From SIG714 sp964638675 (GTDB lineage: Bacteria; Bacillota; Clostridia; Oscillospirales; CAG-272), in NCBI GenBank assembly GCA_964638675.1, contig CAZXAU010000005.1, forward strand, positions 62,001 to 126,000: a stretch of 64,000 nucleotides of DNA, in the 5' to 3' direction. The translations under genes were made by a program, and so were the position numbers. Of the stretch, positions 17,102 through 25,930 are shown one piece after another. Each line of letters starts with the position of its first letter. Position 1 is the stretch's first letter. Under the pieces are notes generated by a model that worked only from the letters and a program-made list of their open reading frames with translations, made no database searches and had not been told where the DNA came from.

Positions 17102-18145
17102 TTAGCTTTCGATTCTGCATCCCGGGTAATAATGATAAAGTATTTCATCGTAAGAATATCCGTCATGAGCCATTTTCTTCGCACCCGATTGAGACATTCC
17201 GATTCCGTGTCCGTTTCCGTATGACGTGAAAACAATTCTCACTCCGCTTTGTGATACAGTAAACGAGGTGGAGGTCAATCCGAGTGCAAATCTGACACTG
17301 TTTCCCGAGTATTTCTTTCCGAACAGATGGATATATTTCACACGTCCCGATTCTTCATGATTGACGATTTCCCCTATAATAGGGCTGAATACATCCAATT
17401 GCTCACGATCCACCGAGAGTCTGTCCATCAGCTCCTCAAGCGAAAATGACACCTTGAATACGTTTGTATTTTCATTACTTTCGACGCTTACAAGATAGGG
17501 AATCTCCTTTCCGTATAGATCAGAATAGCTTTCTGTTCTTTCGTATGAGCTGTCATGAAACATAGCGTCGGCATATTCTCCGTTATATGACAAATATTCA
17601 CCCTTACAGCTTTCGGCGATCTCACCGAGAATTTTCAGGATCATTTCTCCCTCATCGCCTTTATCGTTCAGAATATTTTCACGAGGTATGTACCCGAGAC
17701 AGTGCGTATGATCGTCACATACATCGGCAAGCGGATGTTTTTCGCATTTGTAGGTCGTTTTGTACAGGCAATAGCTTCTTATTGCCACCGCTTGTGCCTT
17801 CAACGCTTCAATTGGTGAAAGATAAGACATTTCCGTGTACAGAGAGCAAACGGTGAATTCTTCAAGCGGTATATTTATATATTCATCCTTCTTTGTGAGA
17901 TATACGCAGATCATCGGGCTGTCTTCAATTTCGGAATGAGAGCATACAAATTTCCGGATATCGTTTTCATATAGCATTATATCGGTTTCTCCTGCACATG
18001 GCAGAAAGAGAGCAATTGCCGATATAACGCAGACCGTCGATATACAGATTCTTGCAAAAATGCGCAATATGAGCCGCTTTTTCCGATCATTCCGCTTTTT
18101 ATTACGGTTTATTTTATTTTCCGATATATTATTTATATCATTCAT
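17102..18145 (-). CDS. spoIID: Stage II sporulation protein D (SpoIID/LytB family)
   Basis: A 347-residue protein. ATG 18145 follows GGGAGG by 8 bp; the frame extends 13 codons further without a site. A basic N-terminus and one membrane helix (RICISTVCVISAIALFLP) anchor a forespore-engulfment lytic transglycosylase domain: IEALKAQAVAIRSYCLY, CDDHTHCLGY and the C-terminal GNGHGIGMSQSGAKKMA with YHYYPG. SpoIID cleaves denuded peptidoglycan glycan strands during engulfment. The full-length match suggests true SpoIID rather than a short LytB homologue. No SpoIIQ or spoIIID gene is beside it here. Confidence 0.88.
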   Translation of the reverse strand: MNDINNISENKINRNKKRNDRKKRLILRIFARICISTVCVISAIALFLPCAGETDIMLYENDIRKFVCSHSEIEDSPMICVYLTKKDEYINIPLEEFTVCSLYTEMSYLSPIEALKAQAVAIRSYCLYKTTYKCEKHPLADVCDDHTHCLGYIPRENILNDKGDEGEMILKILGEIAESCKGEYLSYNGEYADAMFHDSSYERTESYSDLYGKEIPYLVSVESNENTNVFKVSFSLEELMDRLSVDREQLDVFSPIIGEIVNHEESGRVKYIHLFGKKYSGNSVRFALGLTSTSFTVSQSGVRIVFTSYGNGHGIGMSQSGAKKMAHDGYSYDEILYHYYPGCRIES

Positions 18146-18520
18146 AGCATGTCCTCCCTTTATTGGTAATACATGTATATTCATGCAATTGGTAAAATAT
18201 TCCGGACATTTAAGAAAAAGAATAAAAAATATTTAAGATATTATGCATTTAATTTTCTCACTTCATTAATTATATGTTTAACAGATCTTCGGGTGAATGA
18301 TGCATTAGAAAAAGCTTGATTAACGTATATAAATATATCATGCTTTTTTGTGTCAACCTTCATATAATCGTCACATTTGTGTTTAAAATAAAGAATAACA
18401 GATACACCGATCGGTGCATTGATTTATATATTATGCTTTGTGAATGTGAATAGGTTCGGGATATACTGAAAGTCCGGAAACAGTTTGCAAACAGCACAGC
18501 AGAGGAGAAAGGAAATTCTT
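18146..18520. other. Intergenic region between divergent spoIID and the HtrA gene
   Basis: No gene is seen in 375 AT-rich bp. A 12-bp perfect palindrome CACCGATCGGTG lies at 18405-18416, about 105 bp before the HtrA start, and could be an operator. No clear consensus sigma-A promoter is visible for either gene. Confidence 0.6.
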
Positions 18521-20026
18521 ATGAAGTACGATGAATACGATGAAAATGAATCGTTGTCTGAATGCAGGTCAGACGGACAGGATGTTGATACTGATGATTA
18601 CGGTGCGGATCAGAGTAATATCGAACGCATCGAACAGCCGTTGTTAAAAGAGGAATACTCGGGCGGCGGCGATATGTCTTCGGGGACTAAAATAAATAAT
18701 AATACAAACAGTTACAGCTCATATTCCTATGATTATTCGCCTGAAGGTGAAAAGAAGAAAACAAAGCACAATAATGCGGCGTCCGTATTTGTGATATGTG
18801 CTGGCATTGTCGCAGTTCTGCTCTTGCTGAGTGCATTTGCGGGAATGGCAAACAATATAAATACAGGCTTTTTATCACCCCAAACATCGGAAAAGACCGA
18901 GCAGTCAACGAATGCCGGTCAGGCCGAGAAGACAGGTGTTGTAATCTATAACGATAAAGACGAGTGGATAAACAGCGGATATCTCGTTTCGGATGATGCG
19001 ATCGTAAATGCTACCTATCACGTAATTGATTCGGTCGTTGCCATAACCACCGGAAATTATGTTTCACAGGGGGCGGGAAGCGGTGTAATTATTGCCGAAA
19101 AACAGGACAGCGACGGCAATGCAATAAAGAGCTATATAATTACGAATAACCATGTTATAGACGGCGCATCGAGCATCAAGGTCACACTGTCAAACGGCGA
19201 CACACATGATGCAAGACTTATCGGTACCGATCCGCAGACGGATATTGCGGTCGTTACGATAGACGCAGTCGGATTGACAAAGGCAACATTCGGGGACAGC
19301 TCATCGCTGAAGCTCGGTCAGAGCGTTATAGCGATAGGGAATCCTCTCGGCTCGCTGGCAGGTACGGTAACAAGCGGAATAATCAGCTCACTTGAGCGTG
19401 ATATAACAATAGACGGCGTCAATATGTCGCTCCTGCAAACGAGTGCGGCGATAAATCCCGGAAATTCGGGCGGCGGTCTTTTCAGCCTTGACGGAAAACT
19501 GATCGGTATTGTCAATGCGAAATCATCGGGAACGAATATAGAGGGCCTCGGGTTTGCAATTCCCGCAGATACCGCAAAACTCATAGCCGAGGATATAATT
19601 TCAAACGGCTATGTTTCGGGAAGATGCATGATAGGTATAAACGGAACGATAGTTACGGCAGATAATTATTCTTCCTATCAGAATTCTGAGCTGTATACCG
19701 ACTATATTTACAAATACTATAAAGCATATGGTTCGCTCCTGACCGGATTCTATGTAACCGATGATACAAATGTCAACTATGCTTCTGATACAGGCGAGAC
19801 ATTTAAATACGGTGATATAATTGCCGAAATAGGTTCAATTAAGGTGCAGGACAGCACGTCTATCACATCGGCACTTGCATCATTCAATGTGGGCGATACT
19901 GTTACAGTCAGAGTATACCGACTTGTGGAGGAAGAGGTCAGCAGCTTTTTCGGCGGGACACGCAAGCAGACGACTATAAAGAGTTTTGATGTAAGCGTTG
20001 TTCTTACAGAGTATAAGGGAGAATAA
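18521..20026 (+). CDS. htrA: HtrA/DegP-family serine protease, membrane anchored
   Basis: A 501-residue protein. Start 18521 lies 8 bp after GAAAGGA; upstream codons in frame lack a site. The acidic cytosolic N-terminus (about 85 residues) is followed by one membrane helix (ASVFVICAGIVAVLLLLSAF). The S1C protease domain shows the catalytic triad: His in IITNNHVIDGA, Asp in TDPQTDIAVV and Ser in AINPGNSGGGLF. A PDZ-like domain fills the C-terminus. HtrA proteases degrade misfolded proteins outside the membrane. It is followed by a two-component system, which may control or respond to envelope stress; that link is inferred. Confidence 0.9.
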   Translation: MKYDEYDENESLSECRSDGQDVDTDDYGADQSNIERIEQPLLKEEYSGGGDMSSGTKINNNTNSYSSYSYDYSPEGEKKKTKHNNAASVFVICAGIVAVLLLLSAFAGMANNINTGFLSPQTSEKTEQSTNAGQAEKTGVVIYNDKDEWINSGYLVSDDAIVNATYHVIDSVVAITTGNYVSQGAGSGVIIAEKQDSDGNAIKSYIITNNHVIDGASSIKVTLSNGDTHDARLIGTDPQTDIAVVTIDAVGLTKATFGDSSSLKLGQSVIAIGNPLGSLAGTVTSGIISSLERDITIDGVNMSLLQTSAAINPGNSGGGLFSLDGKLIGIVNAKSSGTNIEGLGFAIPADTAKLIAEDIISNGYVSGRCMIGINGTIVTADNYSSYQNSELYTDYIYKYYKAYGSLLTGFYVTDDTNVNYASDTGETFKYGDIIAEIGSIKVQDSTSITSALASFNVGDTVTVRVYRLVEEEVSSFFGGTRKQTTIKSFDVSVVLTEYKGE

Positions 20027-20147
20027 AACAATCGAATAAAGCGAAGGGTAAAAGGCTTATACCAATAGCATGAATGAGACTTGTTATGTGTTAAAGCCTG
20101 TTTGCTCTTCGCAATTACCTATTATTTTTAATTACAACAGAGGTACT

Positions 20148-20840
20148 ATGAGCAGAATACTTATTGTAGATGACGAGAGCAACATACGGTCACTTGTCAG
20201 AAAATATGCACTGTTTGAAGGATATGAGGTTGCGGAGGCAAAGGATGGCATGGAAGCTGTCGAAATGTGCCGCAGAAACGATTATGATATTATCATAATG
20301 GATATAATGATGCCCGAGCTTGACGGATTTACAGCCAGCCGTGAGATAAAGAAGATGAAGGACGTTTCGATAATTCTTCTCTCTGCAAGGGGAGAGGAAT
20401 ATGACAGGATCAACGGATTTGAAGCGGGAGCAGATGATTATGTGGTCAAGCCCTTCTCTCCGAAAGAGCTGATGCTCAGGGTTGCGGCAATACTCAGGAG
20501 GACAAAAAACGAGGACGCAGGAAAAAAGCATGGCAGTGAGGTCTACAGATTCAATTCGCTCGAGGTTGACATGACGGCGAGGATAGTCAGAATTGACGGA
20601 AAACGGATCGAAATGTCACCGAAAGAATATGAGTTGCTTTTCTATATGATACGCAATAAGGGAATTGCTCTTTCACGTGAAAAGTTGATCTGCGATGTGT
20701 GGGGATATGATTATTACGGAGATGACCGTACGCTTGACACGCACATAAAGCTTTTGAGGCGATCGCTCGGAGAATACGGAAATCTTGTTGTCACATTACG
20801 CGGAGTGGGGTACCGTTTTGAAACAGACAGCAACCGATAA
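20148..20840 (+). CDS. Response regulator, OmpR/PhoB family
   Basis: A 230-residue regulator. ATG 20148 is chosen since MSRILIVDDESNIRSL is the true domain start and AGAGGT lies upstream; the frame opens 26 codons earlier. The receiver domain has DDE near residue 9, phospho-acceptor Asp in IIIMDIMMPELDG (about 52), and Lys in DDYVVKPFSP. The C-terminal winged helix is of OmpR type (EYELLFYMIRNKG ... RTLDTHIKLLRRSLG). The sensor kinase gene follows after 13 bp, so the pair is an operon. Confidence 0.93.
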   Translation: MSRILIVDDESNIRSLVRKYALFEGYEVAEAKDGMEAVEMCRRNDYDIIIMDIMMPELDGFTASREIKKMKDVSIILLSARGEEYDRINGFEAGADDYVVKPFSPKELMLRVAAILRRTKNEDAGKKHGSEVYRFNSLEVDMTARIVRIDGKRIEMSPKEYELLFYMIRNKGIALSREKLICDVWGYDYYGDDRTLDTHIKLLRRSLGEYGNLVVTLRGVGYRFETDSNR

Positions 20841-20853
20841 AAAAGACAACAAT

Positions 20854-22350
20854 ATGAAGAGAAATAAGTGTACGATGTCACTGCGTAGCAGAATAATCAT
20901 GCATATGTTTATTTTCGTGGCAATAATCATTGCAACCCTCTGGCTTATTCAGTCTGTTTTTCTTGATGATATATATATGCATATAAAGAAAAAGGATCTG
21001 TTTAAAACTGCCGATAGTGTGGTTTCGGCTTTGGATCGGGAGAATAATTCGGATATACTCAGACAGATCGCCTTCGATGAAAAAACATGTATATTTATTT
21101 ATGACCTGAGCAACAATGACGAGATAGCATCGATAGAAGGGCTTAGCGGCAGGTGCGATCTGCATAATATCGTATACAGAAAATCAATAAAATTCGGATT
21201 TGAGCTTGATATCGACAGGGTGGAAGAAATTGCCGAAAAAACAGAGGCGATCGGAAGCAGTGTGCTTTTCAGCGTTGCCCCTGATGATAACCGCAATCAG
21301 CCCGGCTTTAGGGACGACAATGGTAAAAACAGCGTTATACTGTCGAATATCATTTATACAAAGAGCGGCAATAAGCTCCTTGTGGTACTCAATTCGGTAA
21401 TTTCGCCGCTTGCATCAACGGTTGAAACGCTCAATACAATGCTGTTGCATATATCGTGGATATTGCTTTTGCTGGCACTTGTTTTTTCGGTCGTTATATC
21501 TCAGATAGTGTCAAGACCGATAAGCGATATATCCTCATCGGCAAAAAAACTTGCAAAAGGAGATTATAAAACAGTTTTTGAGGGAAAAGGCTTCCGTGAG
21601 GTAGAGGAGCTTGCCGGCACACTCAATTATGCATCTACAGAGCTTTCAAAGGTTGATAAACTGAAAAATGATCTTATTGCCAACATTTCGCATGATCTGC
21701 GTACTCCGATCACACTGATTTCTGGATACGCCGAAATGATGAGAGATATTCCCGATGAGATGAGTGCCGAAAATCTTCAGATAATTATAGATGAATCTGT
21801 CAGAATGAAAGGACTTGTCAATGATGTGCTTGATATATCAAAGTTGCAATCGGGCAATGTCGAATTTGAATATGAAAAAGTTGCACTGACAAACTGTATC
21901 GAGAGTGAGCTGACAAGATATAATAAGCTTCGTGAGAAAGAAGGGTACCGGATAGATTTCCGGTACGACCGACCTGTTCATGTCATGGGCGATGCAAAAC
22001 GGCTTATGCAGGTGTTGTATAATCTTGTTAATAATGCAGTAACGTATACGGGAAACGATAAAACTGTAAGTGTCATTCAAAGTACATCAAAGGACAGTGT
22101 CAGAATATCGGTAGTTGATTCCGGAGAGGGAATTGAACAGGAAAATATGCCTTATATATGGGACAGATACTTTAAGGTCGATAAATCGCATAAGCGTGTG
22201 GGCGAGGGTTCGGGTCTCGGATTGTCTATAGTGAAAACCGTAATCGAAGCTCACAAGGGAAAATGCGGTGTCGAAAGCGCCAAAGGATTCGGAAGTACCT
22301 TCTGGTTTGAGCTCAGACTTGCCGAGGATGAAATAACCAATCAGACTTGA
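20854..22350 (+). CDS. Sensor histidine kinase
   Basis: A 498-residue kinase. Two membrane helices (about residues 15-35 and 200-225) bracket a sensor domain of about 160 residues. A HAMP linker (SRPISDISSSAKKLAKGDY), the H-box NISHDLRTPITLISG, an N-box LYNLVNNAVTYTG, and G-boxes VDSGEGI and GSGLGLSIVKTV follow. The ATG at 20854 is favoured, as it comes just after the regulator stop; the frame also opens at 20785 inside the regulator gene. It probably phosphorylates the preceding regulator; the signal is unknown. Confidence 0.92.
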   Translation: MKRNKCTMSLRSRIIMHMFIFVAIIIATLWLIQSVFLDDIYMHIKKKDLFKTADSVVSALDRENNSDILRQIAFDEKTCIFIYDLSNNDEIASIEGLSGRCDLHNIVYRKSIKFGFELDIDRVEEIAEKTEAIGSSVLFSVAPDDNRNQPGFRDDNGKNSVILSNIIYTKSGNKLLVVLNSVISPLASTVETLNTMLLHISWILLLLALVFSVVISQIVSRPISDISSSAKKLAKGDYKTVFEGKGFREVEELAGTLNYASTELSKVDKLKNDLIANISHDLRTPITLISGYAEMMRDIPDEMSAENLQIIIDESVRMKGLVNDVLDISKLQSGNVEFEYEKVALTNCIESELTRYNKLREKEGYRIDFRYDRPVHVMGDAKRLMQVLYNLVNNAVTYTGNDKTVSVIQSTSKDSVRISVVDSGEGIEQENMPYIWDRYFKVDKSHKRVGEGSGLGLSIVKTVIEAHKGKCGVESAKGFGSTFWFELRLAEDEITNQT

Positions 22351-22412
22351 GAACCGATTACTAATCGGACAGTACGTTTCATTCATAACAAATTTGATAA
22401 ACAAATCATATA

Positions 22413-22440
22413 GGGGAAGCTTAAAGAAAAAAGCTTCCCC
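22413..22440 (+). terminator. Terminator after the two-component operon
   Basis: GGGGAAGCTT (22413-22422) and AAGCTTCCCC (22431-22440) form a perfect 10-bp stem, followed by ATTTGATAT. Confidence 0.8.
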
Positions 22441-22551
22441 ATTTGATATATAATTACAGTATAAGATATTCTGATAAATTAAGATATTAAAAGCCTTTTT
22501 TTCAACATATAATTTCTTTGTAAATAAAATAAAATTTTTTTGAAAAAAGTA

Positions 22552-22580
22552 TTGACTAATGATTTTTTTTGTGATATAAT
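22552..22580 (+). promoter_or_regulatory. Promoter of tRNA-Pro
   Basis: TTGACT (22552-22557), a 17-bp spacer and TATAAT (22575-22580), about 37 bp before the tRNA. Confidence 0.82.
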
Positions 22581-22616
22581 CACAAGGTAACTTAAAGATG
22601 CGCTAAAGAAATAAAT

Positions 22617-22692
22617 CTGGGTGTGGCGCAGTTGGGAGCGCGCTACCTTGGGGTGGTAGAGGCCGCTGGTTCAAGTCCAGTCACTCAGACCA
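22617..22692 (+). tRNA. tRNA-Pro (anticodon GGG)
   Basis: A 76-base cloverleaf. The acceptor CTGGGTG pairs with CACTCAG. The anticodon arm CTACC-TTGGGGT-GGTAG gives anticodon GGG. The T-arm is CTGGTTCAAGTCCAG, and CCA is encoded (22690-22692). A consensus promoter precedes it and a terminator follows at once. Its 3' side is the left edge of the accessory island. Confidence 0.95.
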
Positions 22693-22723
22693 AAATCGGA
22701 GGTTTTTAAAAACCTCCGATTTT
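22692..22723 (+). terminator. Terminator of tRNA-Pro
   Basis: Perfect inverted repeat with 16-base arms (AAAATCGGAGGTTTTT and its complement), then TTTTC on the 3' side. Confidence 0.85.
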
Positions 22724-22814
22724 CTTTTATTTTCTCGCAAAAACTCGTTTTTCGCGTTTGACAGTGCCCTTCCATTTCGTCCTTAAAATCGATCATTTTT
22801 GCTATATTTTCAGC

Positions 22815-22855
22815 CTTTGACCACATGTTTGACCACAATTCGTGACCACATGTGA
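22815..22855. repeat. Three GACCACA direct repeats downstream of tRNA-Pro
   Basis: TTTGACCACATG, TTTGACCACAATT and GTGACCACATG occur in a row. On the minus strand they lie in a frame reading WSNMWSKAENIAK that stays open through the tRNA 3' end. This may be debris of a tRNA-targeting integrase C-terminus. That reading is weak. Confidence 0.3.
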
Positions 22856-22875
22856 AAAAAAGCAGTAAATAATCA

Positions 22876-22911
22876 GGCTTCGGAAAGAGTTTTTTTCATC
22901 TCTTCGAAGCC
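22876..22911. terminator. Terminator at the end of the HNH operon
   Basis: GGCTTCGgaAAGAG and CTCTTCGAAGCC pair around a T-rich loop, 25 bp beyond the stop of the small minus-strand gene at 22936. Confidence 0.7.
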
Positions 22912-22935
22912 TTTTCGCATATCACTTTTTGAACC

Positions 22936-23103
22936 TTAGTTGCTCCATATGACGATCTTTCTGCCGATCTCGTCGCATTTGGCGATGATTCTTTTTAGCT
23001 CAAGAATCATCTCGATCATCAGCTCCTTCTCGCTCATGTTCATAAAGCGTGCTCTTTCGGATTCAAGATCGTTCTCAGATTTTCTCTTCATCGAATTAAA
23101 CAT
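22936..23103 (-). CDS. Small hypothetical protein (55 aa), helical
   Basis: A 55-residue frame from ATG 23103 to TAA. The sequence starts MFNSMKRKSENDLESERARF, continues MNMSEKELMIEMILELK and ends in a basic segment; it is rich in charged residues and is probably a single helix or short coiled coil. It starts 8 bp after the stop of the preceding minus-strand gene, so it is likely the third gene of the HNH operon. The ribosome site is weak, which fits coupling. No family is recognised. Confidence 0.5.
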   Translation of the reverse strand: MFNSMKRKSENDLESERARFMNMSEKELMIEMILELKRIIAKCDEIGRKIVIWSN

Positions 23104-23111
23104 ACTATCAC

Positions 23112-23294
23112 TCAATTCTTTCTGCCGCTATCACGGTTGCTGCGATATTCTTCGTTGTTCGGATTGCATTGATTGGAATGATTATCATGATTGGCATGAT
23201 AAGCGCTGTTATTTGGATTGTTCTGATTTGCGTAATTGTCAAGTTGAGCTTTGCTATGTGTATGTCCCGATACACCGTGTCCGCCTTTTCCCAT
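23112..23294 (-). CDS. Small Asn/His-rich hypothetical protein (60 aa)
   Basis: A 60-residue protein with ATG 23294 and a strong AAGGAGG site. Composition is very biased: Asn, His, Gly and Ser make up most of it, with a repeated NxxNxxxYxxNxDxH pattern (ANQNNPNNSAYHANHDNHSN). It could bind metal or be disordered. It sits 13 bp after the HNH endonuclease gene, in the same operon. No family is recognised. Confidence 0.6.
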   Translation of the reverse strand: MGKGGHGVSGHTHSKAQLDNYANQNNPNNSAYHANHDNHSNQCNPNNEEYRSNRDSGRKN

Positions 23295-23307
23295 GGTATT
23301 TACCTCC

Positions 23308-23619
23308 TTAAAGTTTTACGATTTCATATTCTGATCTGCTTCCTTTGACTCGTTCAGCCCGAAAGCGTTTCCCATTTGCTTTCCAGTGAGGGAAGCTATC
23401 CGCTTTTTCCTCGTTGGTATCACGATGGCAAATTTCGATGTTTCCGAGAATATCAGCTCCTCCCACAGAAAGCGGTCTGATGTGGTCAAGTGTCGGATGA
23501 TAGGCACTGTTCGGATCACCACAGGCTGACTTTTTCATCAAACGTCCTGCGTAATCGTATGCCTCTTGCTTTGATCCGTATACTTGATTCCAAACATCAA
23601 TTGTTCTGTACTTTGACAT
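23308..23619 (-). CDS. HNH endonuclease
   Basis: A 103-residue protein. The HNH fold is marked by LDHIRPLSVGGADILGNIEI followed by CHRDTNEEKAD, giving the His pair, the central Asn and the last His/Asn-Lys. AAGGAGG precedes ATG 23619. Small stand-alone HNH nucleases occur in phages and mobile elements, often near packaging or restriction genes; here it leads a three-gene operon next to tRNA-Pro. Target DNA is unknown. Confidence 0.85.
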   Translation of the reverse strand: MSKYRTIDVWNQVYGSKQEAYDYAGRLMKKSACGDPNSAYHPTLDHIRPLSVGGADILGNIEICHRDTNEEKADSFPHWKANGKRFRAERVKGSRSEYEIVKL

Positions 23620-23694
23620 TTTGAGTACCTCCTTTTTATAATGTCGACTATATTATCGCATATTTGAGAGCATTGTGCTATGAACCAACGGTTC

Positions 23695-23742
23695 AAAAAA
23701 GCAGGAGCACCTCTCGTTGAGAAGTACTCCCGCTTTTCATAG
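23695..23742 (-). terminator. Terminator of the small XRE gene
   Basis: On the minus strand an imperfect stem (AGCGGGAGTACTTCTC with GAGAGGTGCTCCTGCT) is followed by a run of T (23700-23695). It overlaps the end of the gene by a few bases. Confidence 0.7.
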
Positions 23743-23937
23743 ACTTTTTGAAATCTCTTGAATTCTCATAAGTCTGCTTGATTTTGGCGTTCTTTGTCCT
23801 GAGCAATAATATGCTATCATTCGGGGCGTAACATCTAATAGTTCTGCCCACTTCTCCTGCGAGATACCTGATTTGTCTACTATGCTTCGGATGTAATTCG
23901 CCATTTGGTAATCGATAGTTCGATTTTCTTTTTTCAT
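23737..23937 (-). CDS. XRE-type HTH regulator (66 aa)
   Basis: A 66-residue protein that is almost only a helix-turn-helix: SGISQEKWAELLDVTPRMIA. ATG 23937 has AAGGAGGT 7 bp upstream; the longer open frame to 24015 lacks a site and overlaps the repeat-like upstream region. Such small Cro-like proteins control mobile elements or toxin pairs. The next gene upstream on this strand (DUF4238, stop 24034) ends 96 bp before it, so co-transcription is possible. Confidence 0.75.
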   Translation of the reverse strand: MKKENRTIDYQMANYIRSIVDKSGISQEKWAELLDVTPRMIAYYCSGQRTPKSSRLMRIQEISKSL

Positions 23938-24033
23938 ATTTGCAAACCTCCTTTGCATAGACAACGCAGTGCGCCAAAGGTCACAAATACTATAACACAT
24001 TATATCATTTTTCACATTTTAAGTCAATACTAT

Positions 24034-25218
24034 TTACAAAAATAAATTGTAACCGTATCTATTTTCTATTTCCTTGTATAGTTTTGTGTAGTTAACTCGT
24101 GGTGTATATGGATATGAATTCAATAGTTTATATCTTATGATACTATTTACGGCTTTATCCAAAGAAGCAAAGCCAAGATAGGTGTCAATCCTATCCATAA
24201 ATAGTGAGTTACAATATTGCACTTCGCTATCCGTTAATACTTTTACATCGTAAATGTACCGATCATTCTCATGATATTGATGTCCCGTTTCTATTGTTTG
24301 AGGTAACTGGTAATAATTTCGATTTGGTTCAAACAACTTCGGATTTGGGATTTTTGTTAGATCATCTAATTTGGGCACAGCAATTCTGAAATTTGAATAC
24401 TTGTCCTTCAATTTAAAAAAAGGAGAAATTAAAACGATCATTCGCTTAGAAGAGATTGGAAACATCATGAAATTTTCGCTAAAATTGCCTTGAGCAATAC
24501 AGTCAGAATATATTTGCTCAAGTATATTTTTGGGGAAATTCGCTTGTTTTGCCATCATTAGAACGTCTGTAATGAAGCCTGTTTTCTTCATGTTGTGAAC
24601 ATACACCCCATCCCATCCATTTTCATTTTCAGAGGTCATGCCAATATCAGTAATGACAAACTCATCGCAATTATTTGAAGTATCCCAAAATCCTACATAC
24701 GCACCATTTATCACAATCGCCCATCGGTACGCCGGATATGTCTTATCGGGATGTTCCAGTATTTCTTTGGGAGTTCCATCTGTGTCTAAAATCACGTTCA
24801 ATGTTCGCATCCAATAGTCAAACGCTGTTTCTCCGTCAATCTGCTTTTCTTCAAATGGCAAATTAAATATTTTATGGAGTTTCTTTTCCTTTTGCAAAAA
24901 TATTTTGCTTTGCATTGATCGCAAAACAGAAATAAGCAAAAACTTTTTGATTAGTAATAGCTGAGGTCTTGTTAAACTAATTTCTTTATCTGCTTTCAAA
25001 AGTACATTTGATAATAAATTTCCAAACTGCGATTCAATTTTTACATTTAGTTTATTTTCAGTGTCTCTGTCATATAAATCATCTACCGCAAATGCGTGTT
25101 CCGGTACAATGTTTTCTTGAAATTCTCCCGTCTTTACATTGTACAAGCATAGCTTATCGCTAAACTTTCTTAAAACAAGTCTTGGCACATAATGGCTTGA
25201 AATACTTCCTTTTGACAT
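24034..25218 (-). CDS. DUF4238 family protein
   Basis: A 394-residue protein. The N-terminal SSHYVPRLVLRKFSDKLCLY matches the DUF4238 pattern (HYVPxxYLRxF), followed by helical sequence and FPISSKRMIVLISPFF near residue 260. No signal peptide or membrane helix is seen. AAAGGAGA precedes ATG 25218. The gene is more AT-rich than the arg or ispE genes, which suggests recent transfer. DUF4238 proteins have no established function that I can name; the island position, next to a toxin pair, hints at a mobile-element or defence role. Confidence 0.75.
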   Translation of the reverse strand: MSKGSISSHYVPRLVLRKFSDKLCLYNVKTGEFQENIVPEHAFAVDDLYDRDTENKLNVKIESQFGNLLSNVLLKADKEISLTRPQLLLIKKFLLISVLRSMQSKIFLQKEKKLHKIFNLPFEEKQIDGETAFDYWMRTLNVILDTDGTPKEILEHPDKTYPAYRWAIVINGAYVGFWDTSNNCDEFVITDIGMTSENENGWDGVYVHNMKKTGFITDVLMMAKQANFPKNILEQIYSDCIAQGNFSENFMMFPISSKRMIVLISPFFKLKDKYSNFRIAVPKLDDLTKIPNPKLFEPNRNYYQLPQTIETGHQYHENDRYIYDVKVLTDSEVQYCNSLFMDRIDTYLGFASLDKAVNSIIRYKLLNSYPYTPRVNYTKLYKEIENRYGYNLFL

Positions 25219-25276
25219 GTCAGGGATCTCCTTTCGATTTAATTTAAAACCTTTGCTCTGATAAACACTTTTTTAA

Positions 25277-25930
25277 TTACAGGCTTTCAGGATTTTCGAG
25301 CAGATCCTCTATACTGCAACCAAGTGTTCTTGCGAGCTTATACAAGGTTTGTGCCTGCGCTTTGTCTATATCGTTGACCTTTTGCTCGTATAACTGAATG
25401 GAGCGGATTGCCACCCCCGAAGCCTTGGCAAGTTCGGATTGCGACAAGCCGCGACTTTCTCTGATCTTGCGGAGTTTTGTGTCTGTGATCACCTCATTAT
25501 ATCGGCGTTCCATAGATTCGCAGAAACGGCTGATATCCATTTCATGAAATGTCGGATACATGGAAATGATCTGCGTCAGCGGAATACGGTTGAATATATC
25601 CTTGAAGCGTTTTGCGTTTTCCCATTGATACTGTGCAAGCGCCCAACCTGCCCAATATTCGGGTGAGCGTTCTTCCGAAAACACGGGCTTCGGGAATTTT
25701 TCGTCAGGATATACGCTGTGTAGAATATCTATTGCCATTTCTTCACCTGACTTGCCCGATATTACCGCAGGATTGCCACGCTCAAATTGTTCGGCAACTC
25801 CCGACTGTACAAACAGCTTTGCAAACCAATCCGGTTTCTGTCCGCAGACATTTATCGCATAGTCAAATGCATTCGCCAAGTTCTTTATGGCGTCATTCAG
25901 ATATAATTCGCTGTATGCGCGGATCGTCAT
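25277..25930 (-). CDS. XRE HTH protein, probable antitoxin partner of DUF3990
   Basis: A 217-residue protein. Residues 1-145 are a conserved helical domain (IRAYSELYLNDAIKNLANAF, WAGWALAQYQW) seen in partners of DUF3990 proteins; residues 150-210 are a Cro/CI HTH (SRGLSQSELAKASGVAIRSI). Its start lies 38 bp inside the end of the toxin-like gene, so translation is coupled. It is inferred to neutralise the partner and repress the operon. The order here is toxin first, antitoxin second. Confidence 0.78.
   Translation of the reverse strand: MTIRAYSELYLNDAIKNLANAFDYAINVCGQKPDWFAKLFVQSGVAEQFERGNPAVISGKSGEEMAIDILHSVYPDEKFPKPVFSEERSPEYWAGWALAQYQWENAKRFKDIFNRIPLTQIISMYPTFHEMDISRFCESMERRYNEVITDTKLRKIRESRGLSQSELAKASGVAIRSIQLYEQKVNDIDKAQAQTLYKLARTLGCSIEDLLENPESL

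Noticed and set aside
23681..23695. TGAACCAACGGTTCA palindrome and a similar ACCGTTGGTT near 41590 as possible island attachment sites
   Set aside because: Only about ten bases are shared, and neither is next to an integrase or tRNA.
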